Positions 7,890 through 16,729 of a DNA stretch of 57,074 bases are shown in pieces. Numbering within the stretch: the stretch's first letter is position 1; the number at the start of each line of letters is the position of its first letter. The translations under genes and the position numbers were made by a program. Source of the DNA: Archangium sp. Its GTDB lineage: Bacteria > Myxococcota > Myxococcia > Myxococcales > Myxococcaceae. The notes below the pieces were generated by a model. The model was not told the origin of the DNA. It made no database searches and worked only from the letters and a program-made list of their open reading frames with translations. The stretch lies in the NCBI GenBank assembly GCA_030695565.1, contig JAUYRZ010000013.1:1-57074 (forward strand). Direction: 5' to 3'.

Positions 7890-9976
7890 CGTTCGGCCAG
7901 CCGTGGTTCCTGCTGGGCATGTTGGCGGCGTTCATCCCGCTGCTGGTGCATCTGTTCGATCGAAGGCGGCCCCGCGAGGTGCCGTTCGCAGCGCTCGACT
8001 TCGTGTTGCGCAGCCAGCGGCGCACCGCCTCGCGGCTCAAGCTCAAGCGGCTGCTGCTCTACCTGCTGCGCACGCTGGTGCTGCTGGCGATCCCCATCGC
8101 GCTCGCCCGGCCGTCGTTCGCGACGCAAGACCTGGCGGCGGCGCGCCGCGGCGTGGCGGCCACCGCCATCGTGCTCGACACCTCCCTGGCCCTGCGCTGG
8201 GAAGGGCGCACCCGTCTCTTCGAAGTCGCGAAGGATGAAGCGCGCGCGGCGTTGCGCAACCTCGCGCCCGAAGAGCCGGCCACGGTGGTCATCTGCTCTC
8301 GAACCCCCACCTCCGTGGCGCCGGTGGGCTTCGAACGCGCGCGCCTGGTGAACGCCATCGAAGACGCCACGCCCGGCTACGAAGCGGTCGACTTGAACCG
8401 CTGCCTCGAGGTGGCCGCCCGTTCGCTCGACGACTCGCCGCTGCCCAACCGCCGGCTGGTGCTGGTGAGCGCGTTGACCCAGTCTTCTCTGCGGCTGGAG
8501 TCTTCGCCCCCGCTCGGCGCCGGCCTCAAAGGCGAGAAGGTGAAGCCGGAGTTCGTGGTGCGTGACGTGGCGAAGGGCAAGGAGCTGCCCAACCGCGCGC
8601 TGGTCGACGTGCACGCCGAAGCCGCTCCCCAGCTCGGGCCGCGGGCGTGGCAGTTCACCTTCACGGTGCGCAACTTCTCGAAAGAGGCCGCGCGCGACGT
8701 GGAGCTCCTTCTCGAGGTCGATGGAGAAGTGGTGCAGAAGGGCTTCGTCGATCTCGCCGCCGAAGGCACCGCGCAGAAGACGTTGTCGTGGAAGTTCGCC
8801 AAAGGCGGCGTGACCACGGTGACCGGAAGACTCGAAGCCGACGCGCTGCCCGAGGACGACGCGCACAGCGTGGTGCTCTCGGTGCCGCGGGCGCTGACCG
8901 CGCTGGTGATCAACGGCAGCCCCAGCCCGCAGAAGTACAAAGACGAAGCCTTCTTCACCGAAGCCGCGCTGGCCGCGACGGGGAGCCCGGTGCGCGCGGT
9001 GCTGCGTGATGCCGACGCCGCGTGGCGCGAGAAGTTGTCTGACTACGACGTGGTGTTGTTGCTCAACGTCGAAGCGCCTCCTGCCGAAGCGGCTGATCGA
9101 TTGGCTGAGTTCGTCAACGCGGGTGGCGGCCTGTTCGTCAGCGTGGGCGACCGGGTGGATCCCGATGCGTGGAATCAGTCGATGGGTGGAGTGCTGCCTC
9201 GCAAGCTCCGGGTGATCAAGACCGCGGTCGAGCCGGGCCAGGGCGACGCCGACACGCGCGCGGCCCGCCTCACCCAGGTCGCGCTCAATCACCCGGTGAT
9301 GGTGCCCTTCACCGGCCGCGCGCGCGAGGGGCTGCTCTCCACCCGCTTCTATCGGTACGCCTTGTTCGAAGGTGACGCGCAGGGCGTGGAGACCGAGGTG
9401 CTGGGCACGATGGATGACGGCGCGCCGGTGTTCCTCTCGGCGCGGCGAGGCAAGGGCCGGGTGTTCGTCTTCTGCTCCACCGTCGATCGCGACTGGAGCG
9501 ACCTGCCGATTCGCACCTCGTTCCTGCCGCTGATGCAGCGCATCGCGGGCTGGTTGACCGGCACCCTGGACGAGCGAGAAGAGATCCGCGCGAAGGTGGG
9601 CGAGTCGGTGACGCTCAAGCCCGACCCCAATCAGTCACCGGCGTGGGCGCGTGCGGGCTCGGGTGCCGAGGTGGCGTTGACCGCGCTGCCTCAAGGCGAC
9701 GGCGTGACGGGTGGGCCGATGCCCGAGCCGGGCCCGTACCTGGTGGTGGATGCGAAGGGCGCCACGCTGGAGAAGCTGGGGTTCGCGGTGTCCATCGACG
9801 CGGGCGCGAGCAACCTCTCGCGGCACAGCCTCGATGCGCTGAGCGACTGGCTGGGTGAAGAGTCGGTGCGCACCTCGGGCAGTGGAGGGCCGGAGTCGTC
9901 CACCCCGCTGTGGACGTGGCTCATCACCCTGGCGGTGATTGCCTTCTTCTTCGAAGGCCTGCTGCTGCGGAAGTAG
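7886..9976 (+). CDS. BatA-like membrane protein with vWA and amidotransferase-like domains
   Basis: A 696-residue inner-membrane protein. The N-terminus (FGQPWFLLGMLAAFIPLLVHLFDRRRP) is the BatA/aerotolerance N-terminal domain, with two membrane helices within about the first 75 residues. A von Willebrand A-like region follows (VLDTSLALRWEG near 90-105, with a weakened MIDAS DTSLA), then a beta-sandwich region, a glutamine-amidotransferase-like domain (about 340-560, with GGGLFVSVG) and a single C-terminal helix at about 675-692. The degenerate MIDAS suggests a scaffolding role. Coupled to the DUF58 gene by the overlap at 7886-7889, it probably forms a complex with it at the membrane. Confidence 0.85.
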   Translation: MTFGQPWFLLGMLAAFIPLLVHLFDRRRPREVPFAALDFVLRSQRRTASRLKLKRLLLYLLRTLVLLAIPIALARPSFATQDLAAARRGVAATAIVLDTSLALRWEGRTRLFEVAKDEARAALRNLAPEEPATVVICSRTPTSVAPVGFERARLVNAIEDATPGYEAVDLNRCLEVAARSLDDSPLPNRRLVLVSALTQSSLRLESSPPLGAGLKGEKVKPEFVVRDVAKGKELPNRALVDVHAEAAPQLGPRAWQFTFTVRNFSKEAARDVELLLEVDGEVVQKGFVDLAAEGTAQKTLSWKFAKGGVTTVTGRLEADALPEDDAHSVVLSVPRALTALVINGSPSPQKYKDEAFFTEAALAATGSPVRAVLRDADAAWREKLSDYDVVLLLNVEAPPAEAADRLAEFVNAGGGLFVSVGDRVDPDAWNQSMGGVLPRKLRVIKTAVEPGQGDADTRAARLTQVALNHPVMVPFTGRAREGLLSTRFYRYALFEGDAQGVETEVLGTMDDGAPVFLSARRGKGRVFVFCSTVDRDWSDLPIRTSFLPLMQRIAGWLTGTLDEREEIRAKVGESVTLKPDPNQSPAWARAGSGAEVALTALPQGDGVTGGPMPEPGPYLVVDAKGATLEKLGFAVSIDAGASNLSRHSLDALSDWLGEESVRTSGSGGPESSTPLWTWLITLAVIAFFFEGLLLRK

Positions 9977-10058
9977 CGGGCGCAGGGTCGGGGTGAGCGG
10001 CCGTCGCAGCCCAAATCCCTCGACTCCGCTCGGGCCGAACGGTGATCATGGGAGTTCG

Positions 10059-11162
10059 ATGTCAGCAGCTCAGACCGACCCGAAACCGCTGGTGCTGGTC
10101 GTCGACGACGACGAGGCGATTCGCCGCCTGGTTCGCCTCGCGCTCCTTCAGCGCTTCGAGGTGATCGAAGCCGAAGACGCGTTCCAGGCGATCGAGCTGG
10201 TCGCCACGCGCGACGTCGAGGTGGTGCTCATCGACGTGATGATGCCCGGCATGACGGGCATCGAAGCGGTGCCGAAGCTCAAGGAGAAGGCGCGCGGCCC
10301 CCTGCCCGTGCTGCTGCTCACCGCGCTCGATGCACAGGACCAGAGGAACCGCGGCCTCGAAGCGGGCGCCGACGACTACCTGAGCAAACCCGTCGATCGC
10401 CGTGAGCTGGTGCTGCGCGTGCAGAACTTCGTGCGGCTGCGCCGGCAGGAGCAGCTCATTCGCTCGCAGCTCTCGGCGCTCACCGAGCTCTACGCGCTCA
10501 AAGACGACCTCACCGCGCTGATGGTGCACGACCTGCGCAACCCGCTCACCGCCGTGAAGGGCGCCTTCCAGCTGCTCGAGGCGAACGTGGTGGAGGAGGA
10601 TCGCGAGATCTTCCGGCTCGGCAAGAACGCGCTCGACCGGGTGATGGAGGCGGTGGGCGACCTGCTCAAGGTGCGCATGCTCGAGCAGGGCAAGCTCGCG
10701 CTCGAGCGCGTGCCCACGGTGGTGAGCGAGCTGGCGGCCACGGTGATCGAGACCCTGCGCACCGCCGCGATGGAGGGCCGGGTGAAGGTGCAGCAGCTCG
10801 ACTCGGGCGACACCGCCATGGAGCTCGACGCCAAGCTGGTGAAGCGCGCGCTGGAGAACCTGCTGATCAACGCTTTCCGCCACACCAACGACTGGGTCGA
10901 GGTGTCGATCACCGGTGATGCGCAGGCCGTGACGCTGGTGGTGGCCGACCGCGGCCCCGGCGTGCCCGACTTCTTGAAGGGCGAGCTGTTCGACATGTTC
11001 GGGTCGATCACCCTGCAGAAGGCGGGCGCGCGCAGGGGCCATGGGCTGGGCCTGTACCTGGTGAAGCTGGTCGCGCAGGCGCACGGTGGCAGCGTGGTGG
11101 TGAAGGATCGCAGCGGTGGCGGCGCAGAGTTCGTCATCACGCTTCCCCGGCCAGCGGCGTAA
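10059..11162 (+). CDS. Receiver-histidine kinase hybrid (cytoplasmic)
   Basis: A 367-residue protein with an N-terminal receiver (acidic VVDDDE, phospho-acceptor Asp59 in VLIDVMMPG, Lys in LSKPVDRREL) followed by a short coiled linker. A HisKA domain comes next with His157 in MVHDLRNPLTAVKG, then an HATPase_c domain with the N box (LENLLINAFRHT), G1 box (ADRGPGVP) and G2 box (GHGLGLYLVK). There is no signal peptide or membrane segment. Receiver-first kinases usually act in the middle of phosphorelays, taking input from another kinase. The ATG at 10059 follows a GGGAG site. Upstream in-frame codons do not look like receiver sequence. The partner is unknown. Confidence 0.9.
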   Translation: MSAAQTDPKPLVLVVDDDEAIRRLVRLALLQRFEVIEAEDAFQAIELVATRDVEVVLIDVMMPGMTGIEAVPKLKEKARGPLPVLLLTALDAQDQRNRGLEAGADDYLSKPVDRRELVLRVQNFVRLRRQEQLIRSQLSALTELYALKDDLTALMVHDLRNPLTAVKGAFQLLEANVVEEDREIFRLGKNALDRVMEAVGDLLKVRMLEQGKLALERVPTVVSELAATVIETLRTAAMEGRVKVQQLDSGDTAMELDAKLVKRALENLLINAFRHTNDWVEVSITGDAQAVTLVVADRGPGVPDFLKGELFDMFGSITLQKAGARRGHGLGLYLVKLVAQAHGGSVVVKDRSGGGAEFVITLPRPAA

Positions 11163-11175
11163 GAAGTTCGGAATC

Positions 11176-11766
11176 ATGACGAGACTCCTGCTGGTGCTCC
11201 CGCTCGCGGCGTCGGTTGCGTTCGCTCAGGAAGCATCACCCGTGCTGACGCCCACTGATCAGGTTCGACTGCAGATGCACGAGTACTACCGGGGCGAGCG
11301 GCTCTCGGGCTTCGTGCCGTTCACCGGTTCCGGTGTGGGCTCGCTCGTCGCGGGGTCTTTGCTGCTCACGAGCGGCACCGAGCTCGGTCGCGGCGCCGGC
11401 TGGGTGAACTTGAGCTTCGGCGTGCTCGAGGTGGTGGCCGGCCTCTATTTCGCGCTCAGCTCGTACGGCAAGGAGCGGTCGCTCGACGCCGCGCTCACCA
11501 CCAACCCCGCCGAGTTCGCGCGCAGTGAACGCGAGCGGGTGGCGCGCATCACCAATCGGTTTCAGCCGATCCTGCTGGCGGTGGAAGGGGTGATCAGCGC
11601 GGGTGGCGGCGTGGTCGCGGGCGTGGGCGCGCTGCAGAAGAATGATCTGATGCTCGGCCTGGGCCTGGGCTTCGCGGTGCAGGGGCTGGTGATGTTCTTG
11701 ATTGATTGGGCGGTGCTCGATCGGGCGAGTGCGTATGGGACAGCGCTCTCGATCTTTCGGTTCTGA
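11176..11766 (+). CDS. Hypothetical membrane protein with signal peptide
   Basis: A 196-residue protein starting at ATG 11176, 13 bases after the hybrid kinase and probably co-transcribed. A cleavable signal (MTRLLLVLPLAASVAFA) is followed by about four hydrophobic segments (near 45-65, 70-90, 130-150 and 160-180), many of them Gly-rich such as GVISAGGGVVAGVGAL. A charged stretch in the middle (ARSERERVARITNRFQP) separates two helix pairs. I recognise no family. The pattern suggests a small integral membrane protein, perhaps linked to the sensor upstream, but that link is positional only. Confidence 0.7.
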   Translation: MTRLLLVLPLAASVAFAQEASPVLTPTDQVRLQMHEYYRGERLSGFVPFTGSGVGSLVAGSLLLTSGTELGRGAGWVNLSFGVLEVVAGLYFALSSYGKERSLDAALTTNPAEFARSERERVARITNRFQPILLAVEGVISAGGGVVAGVGALQKNDLMLGLGLGFAVQGLVMFLIDWAVLDRASAYGTALSIFRF

Positions 11767-11775
11767 AGACACGTG

Positions 11776-11815
11776 GGCCCCGCACCCCGACCCTCTCCCG
11801 AGGGGAGCGGGGGCC
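11776..11815. terminator. Long hairpin between convergent genes
   Basis: The outer arms GGCCCCGC and GCGGGGGCC pair with one bulged base. Inside, CTCCC and GGGAG pair around a GAG loop. The element fills the 48-base gap between the stops of the plus-strand membrane protein and the minus-strand hybrid kinase, so it could end transcription both ways. There is no U tract, as is common at very high GC. Confidence 0.5.
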
Positions 11816-13491
11816 TAATTTCCGAGCAGCCGGGCCAACACTTCGCGCAACGTGTCGAGGTGAATGGGCTTGGCGAGCACCTCATTCATGCCCGCGCGGC
11901 GGCAGGCTTCGACGTCGTCGGGCGTGGCCGAGGCCGTGAGCGCGACGATGGGCAACTGCAACCCCAGCGGCATCCGCCGGATGCGCTCGGTGGCTTCGAA
12001 ACCATCCATCTCGGGCATGTGACAATCCATCAGCACCAACGCGACGTCACCCGCGCTCATCAGCTCGAGCGCCTCGCGGCCGCTGGTGGCGCGTAAGGAA
12101 ACGAAGCCCGCTTTCTCCACCAGGCTGGAGGCCACGCGCAGGTTGATGGGGTTGTCATCGACCACCAGCACCCGCCGGCTTCGCGTCTCCATCACCAGGG
12201 GCGCGATCACCTTCGGCGCCGGGAGGACCGCAGGCGTGCAGGGCAAAGTGAAGCCGAACGTCGAGCCCTTGCCGGGCTCAGACTCCACCTCGATGCGGCC
12301 GCCCATCAGGGTGACCAGCTGACTCGAAATGGCGAGCCCGAGCCCCGTGCCCCCATGGCGGCGCGTCGACGAGCCGTCGGCCTGCTCGAAGGGCCTGAAC
12401 AACCGCTTGAGCACCTCAGGCGTGATGCCGATGCCCGAGTCACGCACCTCGAAGCGCACCTTCTTACCGCCTTGCATCTTCACGCAGATGCGCACCTCAC
12501 CTGCGTCGGTGAACTTGATGGCGTTGTTGACGAGGTTGTTGAGCACCTGGGTCAGCCGCATGCCGTCTCCGAGCACGATGCGGGGGATGCTGGGGCCGCG
12601 CTCCAACACGAGGGCGAGGCCCTTGGCGGTGGCGTGACCACGCGCGAGCACCTCGAGATCTTTGATCAACGCGTCGAGATCGAACGGAGCGTCGTCGACG
12701 TCGAGCTTGCGGGCCTCGAGCCGGGTGAGGTCGAGCAGGTCGTTGATCAACGACACCAGGCCGCGGCCGCTCCGCTGGATCACCTCGAGCTGATCGCGCT
12801 GAGTCGGCGACTGCGGCTCTTGCAACATCACCTCGGTCATACCCAGCACCCCGTTCATGGGCGTGCGGATCTCGTGACCAATGGTGGCCAGGAAGGTGGT
12901 CTTCGCGCGATCGGCCTGTCGCATGCGCTCGAGCGAGTTGCTGCGAAGCTGATCGAAGCGCCGGGTCAGCACCCACGAGGCGATCACGTTCACCGCGATG
13001 TTGAACGCGGCGCTGGCCACGGGCTCCGGGTCGTTCACGGGCACGGTGATGCCATGAGAGGCGAGCGTGAGGGCGGCCGCTCCCGTCGCGCTGGCGGCCA
13101 CCACCCAGATGAAGCTGTGGCGTACCAGCAGGTAGCTGGCGATCAACGGCACCAGCACCAGGGTGAGGAGATTGGAGATGTCGGCAGGGGTCTGCATCAG
13201 GGCCGAGGCCCCGAAGGTCAGCGTGAGGGTCACCAACGACGCGTGCGTGACGATGACCAGCTTCACCGAGCGGCGGAGGAGGAAGAGGATCGAGCCAGCC
13301 GCCACGAAGACGAAGCACATGAGGGCCAGTTGGCCCCACATCTTCGACATCAGGTTGAGCGGCACGAACGCGATGGACGCCGCGAGAAGCAGCAACCAGA
13401 TCTGCACCAGAAAACGGGCGCGATCCGTCTCGTCATCGCTCGCCTGAGGGGGCGTGAGCGCGTCGACGAGAGCTGTGAGCGTGCGACCCAT
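11815..13491 (-). CDS. Membrane hybrid histidine kinase with C-terminal receiver
   Basis: A 558-residue kinase starting at ATG 13491. Five to six membrane helices fill about residues 28-175 with no obvious periplasmic sensor domain, as in 7TM/MASE-type sensors. The HisKA domain has His206 in GHEIRTPMNGVLGM, typical of hybrid kinases. HATPase_c shows NNLVNNAIKFTD, RDSGIGI and GGTGLGLAIS. The C-terminal receiver (about 435-558) has VVDDNPINL, phospho-acceptor Asp in LMDCHMPEMDG and Lys in LAKPIH. No HPt domain is present, so phosphate must pass to a separate HPt protein or stay internal. The gene is convergent with the membrane protein at 11176 across the hairpin. Confidence 0.93.
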   Translation of the reverse strand: MGRTLTALVDALTPPQASDDETDRARFLVQIWLLLLAASIAFVPLNLMSKMWGQLALMCFVFVAAGSILFLLRRSVKLVIVTHASLVTLTLTFGASALMQTPADISNLLTLVLVPLIASYLLVRHSFIWVVAASATGAAALTLASHGITVPVNDPEPVASAAFNIAVNVIASWVLTRRFDQLRSNSLERMRQADRAKTTFLATIGHEIRTPMNGVLGMTEVMLQEPQSPTQRDQLEVIQRSGRGLVSLINDLLDLTRLEARKLDVDDAPFDLDALIKDLEVLARGHATAKGLALVLERGPSIPRIVLGDGMRLTQVLNNLVNNAIKFTDAGEVRICVKMQGGKKVRFEVRDSGIGITPEVLKRLFRPFEQADGSSTRRHGGTGLGLAISSQLVTLMGGRIEVESEPGKGSTFGFTLPCTPAVLPAPKVIAPLVMETRSRRVLVVDDNPINLRVASSLVEKAGFVSLRATSGREALELMSAGDVALVLMDCHMPEMDGFEATERIRRMPLGLQLPIVALTASATPDDVEACRRAGMNEVLAKPIHLDTLREVLARLLGN

Positions 13492-13545
13492 TCCCAAACC
13501 TCGGGTGTTTGAATAGCGGGCCGAACCGACCTGCGCCCGCGAGAG

Positions 13546-13716
13546 TTACTCCAGTCGACCCCGCTTGAGACGCTTCATCATCGTTCGCACCGTACCCCCT
13601 GGGTCTTTCGCAGCCCCCCGGCCGACTTCGCCCAGCAATCTGGCCGCTTCCGCGACGTTGCCCTGCGTGCGCCGCAGCGCGAGCTCGAGCGCGCGGCCAC
13701 GATTGACCTGCAGCTC
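13546..13716 (-). pseudogene. Orphan Fis-type HTH fragment (NtrC-family C-terminus relic)
   Basis: The minus strand reads 56 codons to a TAA, containing RALELALRRTQGNVAEAARL and then DPGGTVRTMMKRLKRG. This looks like the Fis-like helix-turn-helix that ends many sigma-54-dependent activators of myxobacteria. No ATG, GTG or TTG opens the frame: about 17 codons upstream it meets a stop inside the neighbouring lipoprotein gene. No receiver or AAA+ part is nearby. It is most simply the leftover tail of a deleted activator gene; expression from a non-standard start is possible. The family call is from memory of the motif. Confidence 0.5.
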
Positions 13717-15991
13717 AGTCGTCGCGGCAGTTCGAGGTGGCGTTCGCCGCGGGGCTCACCAGCGCCCACCCGCTCACGTCGCAGGCGGTCAGCGCGTTGA
13801 ATCGAATGCGCCCCACGCTGCCGCCCCCCCCGCCCCCGGGCGACCGGTTGCCACAATCGGGATCGCGCCCGTTGCCCGCTCCATCATTGCGCGCGCCACC
13901 CGAGCCGCCGTTGCCGCCGCAGCCGATGGCGAAGCTGCTGGCGCGCGAGGTGCTGCGCTGACCGCTCTGGCCGTCGGCGCCGTTGCTGAAGCCGCTGCCT
14001 TCACCGCCTTCGCCGCCGTTGGCCACCACCGCCGCGCCGGGGCTGATGGTCAGCCGGTTGGCCTCGAGGAAGACAGCCCCCCCGCTCCCGCCGCCGCCGC
14101 CCCCCACGCGCAGGTTGGCCGCGCCGCCTTTGCCCCCTTCGCCTTGAGCGCTGACCGTCGCGCCCGCGCCGAGCGTGATGGAGGCGGCTGTCACCTGCAC
14201 CGCACCGCCGCCCCGGCCTCCGAGGCCCGACCCAGGTGACGCACGGCCTCCATCACCACCCCGGCAGCCGCCGCGCAGGGGAGCCAGGCCCCCGTTGCCG
14301 TTCGCGTCGCCGCGATCGCCTTCATCACCGCCGTGGTCGCCTTCGCTGCCGCGGCCTCCGTTGGCGCCGAAACCGCCGCCCCCACCACCACCCGCCGTCT
14401 GGGGATTGCCCCCCGCGCCACCGTTCTCGCCGACGCCCCTGCCGCACGAGAGCTCGCTGCCCGCGCCTTTGACGCCGTCGCTGCTGGCCGTCAGCGTGCC
14501 GTCGATCAACACCGCGCCCTGGGCCGCGAGGATCAGCGGCCGGTCGCCTCGCGCCGTCACCGTCGCCGAGGCGCCGATGGTGAGGCTGTCGAAGAAGAGC
14601 AACATCGCGCCGTTCACCACTGCCCACTGCGGCGCGGGCGCACCGCCGGCACAGGTGGTCCAGCCCAGGGCTCCGCCCGCCGCCCGGGTGTCGATGGTCA
14701 CGTCGCAGCTCAACACCACCGCGCCGGCCGAAGGTGGCAGCTGCGAAGTGCTGAAGTTGGTGGGCGTGAGCGGGAAGGCGGGCCCCGAAGGAACGCAAAC
14801 GCCCGCCGCGTTGCAGCTGCCCCCGGTGCACGCGCCTGAGCGCACGCTGAAGAGACACCCCCCGCTCGCGGAGCAACCACTGGCCGCGAAACATTCACCG
14901 GGCGGGGTGCAGGTCACTGGTGTGCCGGTGCAGGCGCCGGCGCCCCCGCAGGTGTCGTTGCGCGTACAGCTGTCACCGTCGTCACACGCGCCGGTACGGG
15001 GAGCGTAGCTGCACGCGCCGCTCTGGCTCTCGGAGCAGGTGCCGCTGGCCACGAAGCACGGCCCGGGCGGCGTGGCACACGAGCGTTGCGTGCCCCGGCA
15101 GGTTCCATCGGCCGCGCAGGCGTCGCCTTCGGTGCAGGCCAGCCCATCGCTGCACGGGCCCGGCGTCACGGGATAGCTGCAAGTACCGGCGACACATTGC
15201 CCGGTGGGGGCGAAACACTGCGCGGCCGGCGGTTGATTGCAGACCCGGGCGGCGCCGCGGCAGCCCTGACCCGGCGAACCGCACACGTCACCGTCGGTGC
15301 AGGCGTTCGAGTCATTGCAGGCCGTGCCCATCGGGCAGTCGGTGTCGTCACAATCCACTTCGCCGTCGGCGTCGTTGTCGAGGCCGTCGGCGCACAAGCC
15401 CGCTTCGGTGGGCGCCAGGCAGACCGTTCCATTGCACCGACCGTTCACGCCGCAGGCCTGCCCCAGGCAACCGGGGTCGGCGCAGTCCACCGCGCGGTTG
15501 CAGTCGTCGTCGACGCCGTTCTGACAGACCTCCTTTGCGGCGGGGTGAACGGTGGCGTCGCGGTCATCGCAGTCGAGCCCCACCACGAAGCCGTCGCCAT
15601 CGGCGTCGACACCTGCGTCCAGGCCCGGGCTCTGCCGCAACACCAGCATGGCTGAGGTGGTGGGCGTACCGAAGCGGGTCACCAGCGGCTCGGAGTTCTC
15701 CGCCGGCACGCTGAGCCGGGTGCACTCGTCATCCGCGAAGCCCTGCGCCTGCAGGATCACCTCTTCGGGCTCGTGCTCCTGGGCGATGCCGATCACGAAG
15801 CTGGTGCGGCCCGAGAGCAGCACGGGCGACGAGTCACGTTGGGCGCTGCCGCGAGCGATCACCCGGGCACATCGGCTGCCGAGGCCGGGCTCCACGTGCA
15901 CCACCACGCGCAACGAGCCTGAGGATGACGGCGGCGGGCTCGCGCAACCGAGCATCACGGCGGAAGTGAGGAGAAGCAGTCGTCTGCGCAT
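13715..15991 (-). CDS. MopE-like Cys-rich lipoprotein with Gly-rich C-terminal half
   Basis: A 758-residue lipoprotein. The signal with lipobox (LTSAVMLGCAS, Cys at about 16) is best served by the ATG at 15991, not the one six codons upstream. An N-terminal beta domain (about 25-120) leads to a metal-binding MopE-type motif (DADGDGFVVGLDCDDRDATV, then NGVDDDCN). A second copy (DGLDNDADGEVDCDDTDC) follows. Next come about six Cys-rich modules of the C(T/D)DGDxC type up to about 410. The second half is very Gly-rich, with a beta-helix-like pattern (TIGASATVTARG, TLGAGATVSAQG). No MYXO-CTERM sorting tail is present; it ends NCRDD. Probably a cell-surface, metal-dependent adhesive or matrix protein. 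Confidence 0.85.
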   Translation of the reverse strand: MRRRLLLLTSAVMLGCASPPPSSSGSLRVVVHVEPGLGSRCARVIARGSAQRDSSPVLLSGRTSFVIGIAQEHEPEEVILQAQGFADDECTRLSVPAENSEPLVTRFGTPTTSAMLVLRQSPGLDAGVDADGDGFVVGLDCDDRDATVHPAAKEVCQNGVDDDCNRAVDCADPGCLGQACGVNGRCNGTVCLAPTEAGLCADGLDNDADGEVDCDDTDCPMGTACNDSNACTDGDVCGSPGQGCRGAARVCNQPPAAQCFAPTGQCVAGTCSYPVTPGPCSDGLACTEGDACAADGTCRGTQRSCATPPGPCFVASGTCSESQSGACSYAPRTGACDDGDSCTRNDTCGGAGACTGTPVTCTPPGECFAASGCSASGGCLFSVRSGACTGGSCNAAGVCVPSGPAFPLTPTNFSTSQLPPSAGAVVLSCDVTIDTRAAGGALGWTTCAGGAPAPQWAVVNGAMLLFFDSLTIGASATVTARGDRPLILAAQGAVLIDGTLTASSDGVKGAGSELSCGRGVGENGGAGGNPQTAGGGGGGGFGANGGRGSEGDHGGDEGDRGDANGNGGLAPLRGGCRGGDGGRASPGSGLGGRGGGAVQVTAASITLGAGATVSAQGEGGKGGAANLRVGGGGGGSGGAVFLEANRLTISPGAAVVANGGEGGEGSGFSNGADGQSGQRSTSRASSFAIGCGGNGGSGGARNDGAGNGRDPDCGNRSPGGGGGGSVGRIRFNALTACDVSGWALVSPAANATSNCRDD

Positions 15992-16193
15992 GCTCCTCAG
16001 CGCTTGCAAGAGTCGCTGCCAACTCAGGCAGGCCCCAGAATCAGGAGGCCTCGCTCCCGCTCAAATGCAGCCGTTGCGTGGGGGCTCACCGCCTCTTGCG
16101 CACCAGCCAGGGCGAACACGCCGGCCGCCGGCGTGCGTTTCGCTGACCGGCGACTTCCTCCGAAGCAACAGTCCCACCGTTCGCAGCGAGCGC

Positions 16194-16700
16194 TCAGCCG
16201 CGCGTCCACGGCGGCGCATCCCGTGGCGTGTAGTTCGCGCACTTGAGGCGAACTCTCCCCAGCAGCGCGGCCATGAACTTCTCAGGAGCATCCACGAACC
16301 CGAGGTCGACCACCCACCGCTTCTCCGGGTGCGCGCGGAACAGGTACAGCGCGTCGACCCGACTCGGCTTGCCCGTATTGAGACGCCCCGAGACCCGCTC
16401 GATCGACGTCAGATCCGAGAGCGGAATCGCAGTGGAGAGAAAGAGCCGGTTCTCGCGCAGCTCGCTGTCGCTCAGCTCGAGGCGCGGGCGAGTGATGAAG
16501 CGCGCGATGAGGGCGAGGCCGGCCCAGCCCACTCCAGTCACGATGACCAATACGTCGGCGCCGTCGGTCACCGAGCCACCCCGCAGCAGGTCCAGGGGCC
16601 ACGAGACAGCAGTCGGTAGAAAGATCAGGCCCCCCACCACGCCCATGAGGATCGCGAAGGTCCGGTGCACTCGAAAGGTTGCCTGCTCTTTCGAACTCAT
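16194..16700 (-). CDS. Membrane protein with PH-like cytoplasmic domain
   Basis: A 168-residue protein read from ATG 16700 (MSSKEQATFRVHRTF). Two membrane helices (about 15-35 and 48-68) are followed by a soluble beta-rich part, with RLELSDSELRENRLFLSTAI and PLSDLTSIERVSGR. This is the pattern of bacterial PH-like (bPH) domains, in which a strand pair reads L-t-d-r-i. The frame is open far upstream to 17291 but there it is antiphase to the YggT-like gene and not coding. It starts 29 bases after the YggT-like gene on the same strand, so the two probably form an operon. The function is unknown. Confidence 0.65.
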   Translation of the reverse strand: MSSKEQATFRVHRTFAILMGVVGGLIFLPTAVSWPLDLLRGGSVTDGADVLVIVTGVGWAGLALIARFITRPRLELSDSELRENRLFLSTAIPLSDLTSIERVSGRLNTGKPSRVDALYLFRAHPEKRWVVDLGFVDAPEKFMAALLGRVRLKCANYTPRDAPPWTRG

Positions 16701-16729
16701 GCGGCGCAGCTTCGCCGATTTCGCGTGTT

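Noticed and set aside
12355-13512. Plus-strand frame of 385 codons opposite the hybrid kinase
   Set aside because: Antisense shadow of a clear kinase, low complexity.
13856-14500. Possible CRISPR-like or tandem-repeat array in the Gly-rich half of the MopE-like gene
   Set aside because: The repeats are irregular Gly/Ala codons inside a coding frame, with no uniform spacer.
15992-16193. Gap of about 200 bases after the PH-like gene
   Set aside because: No start with ribosome site, no signal motif and no hairpin stood out; left as intergenic.
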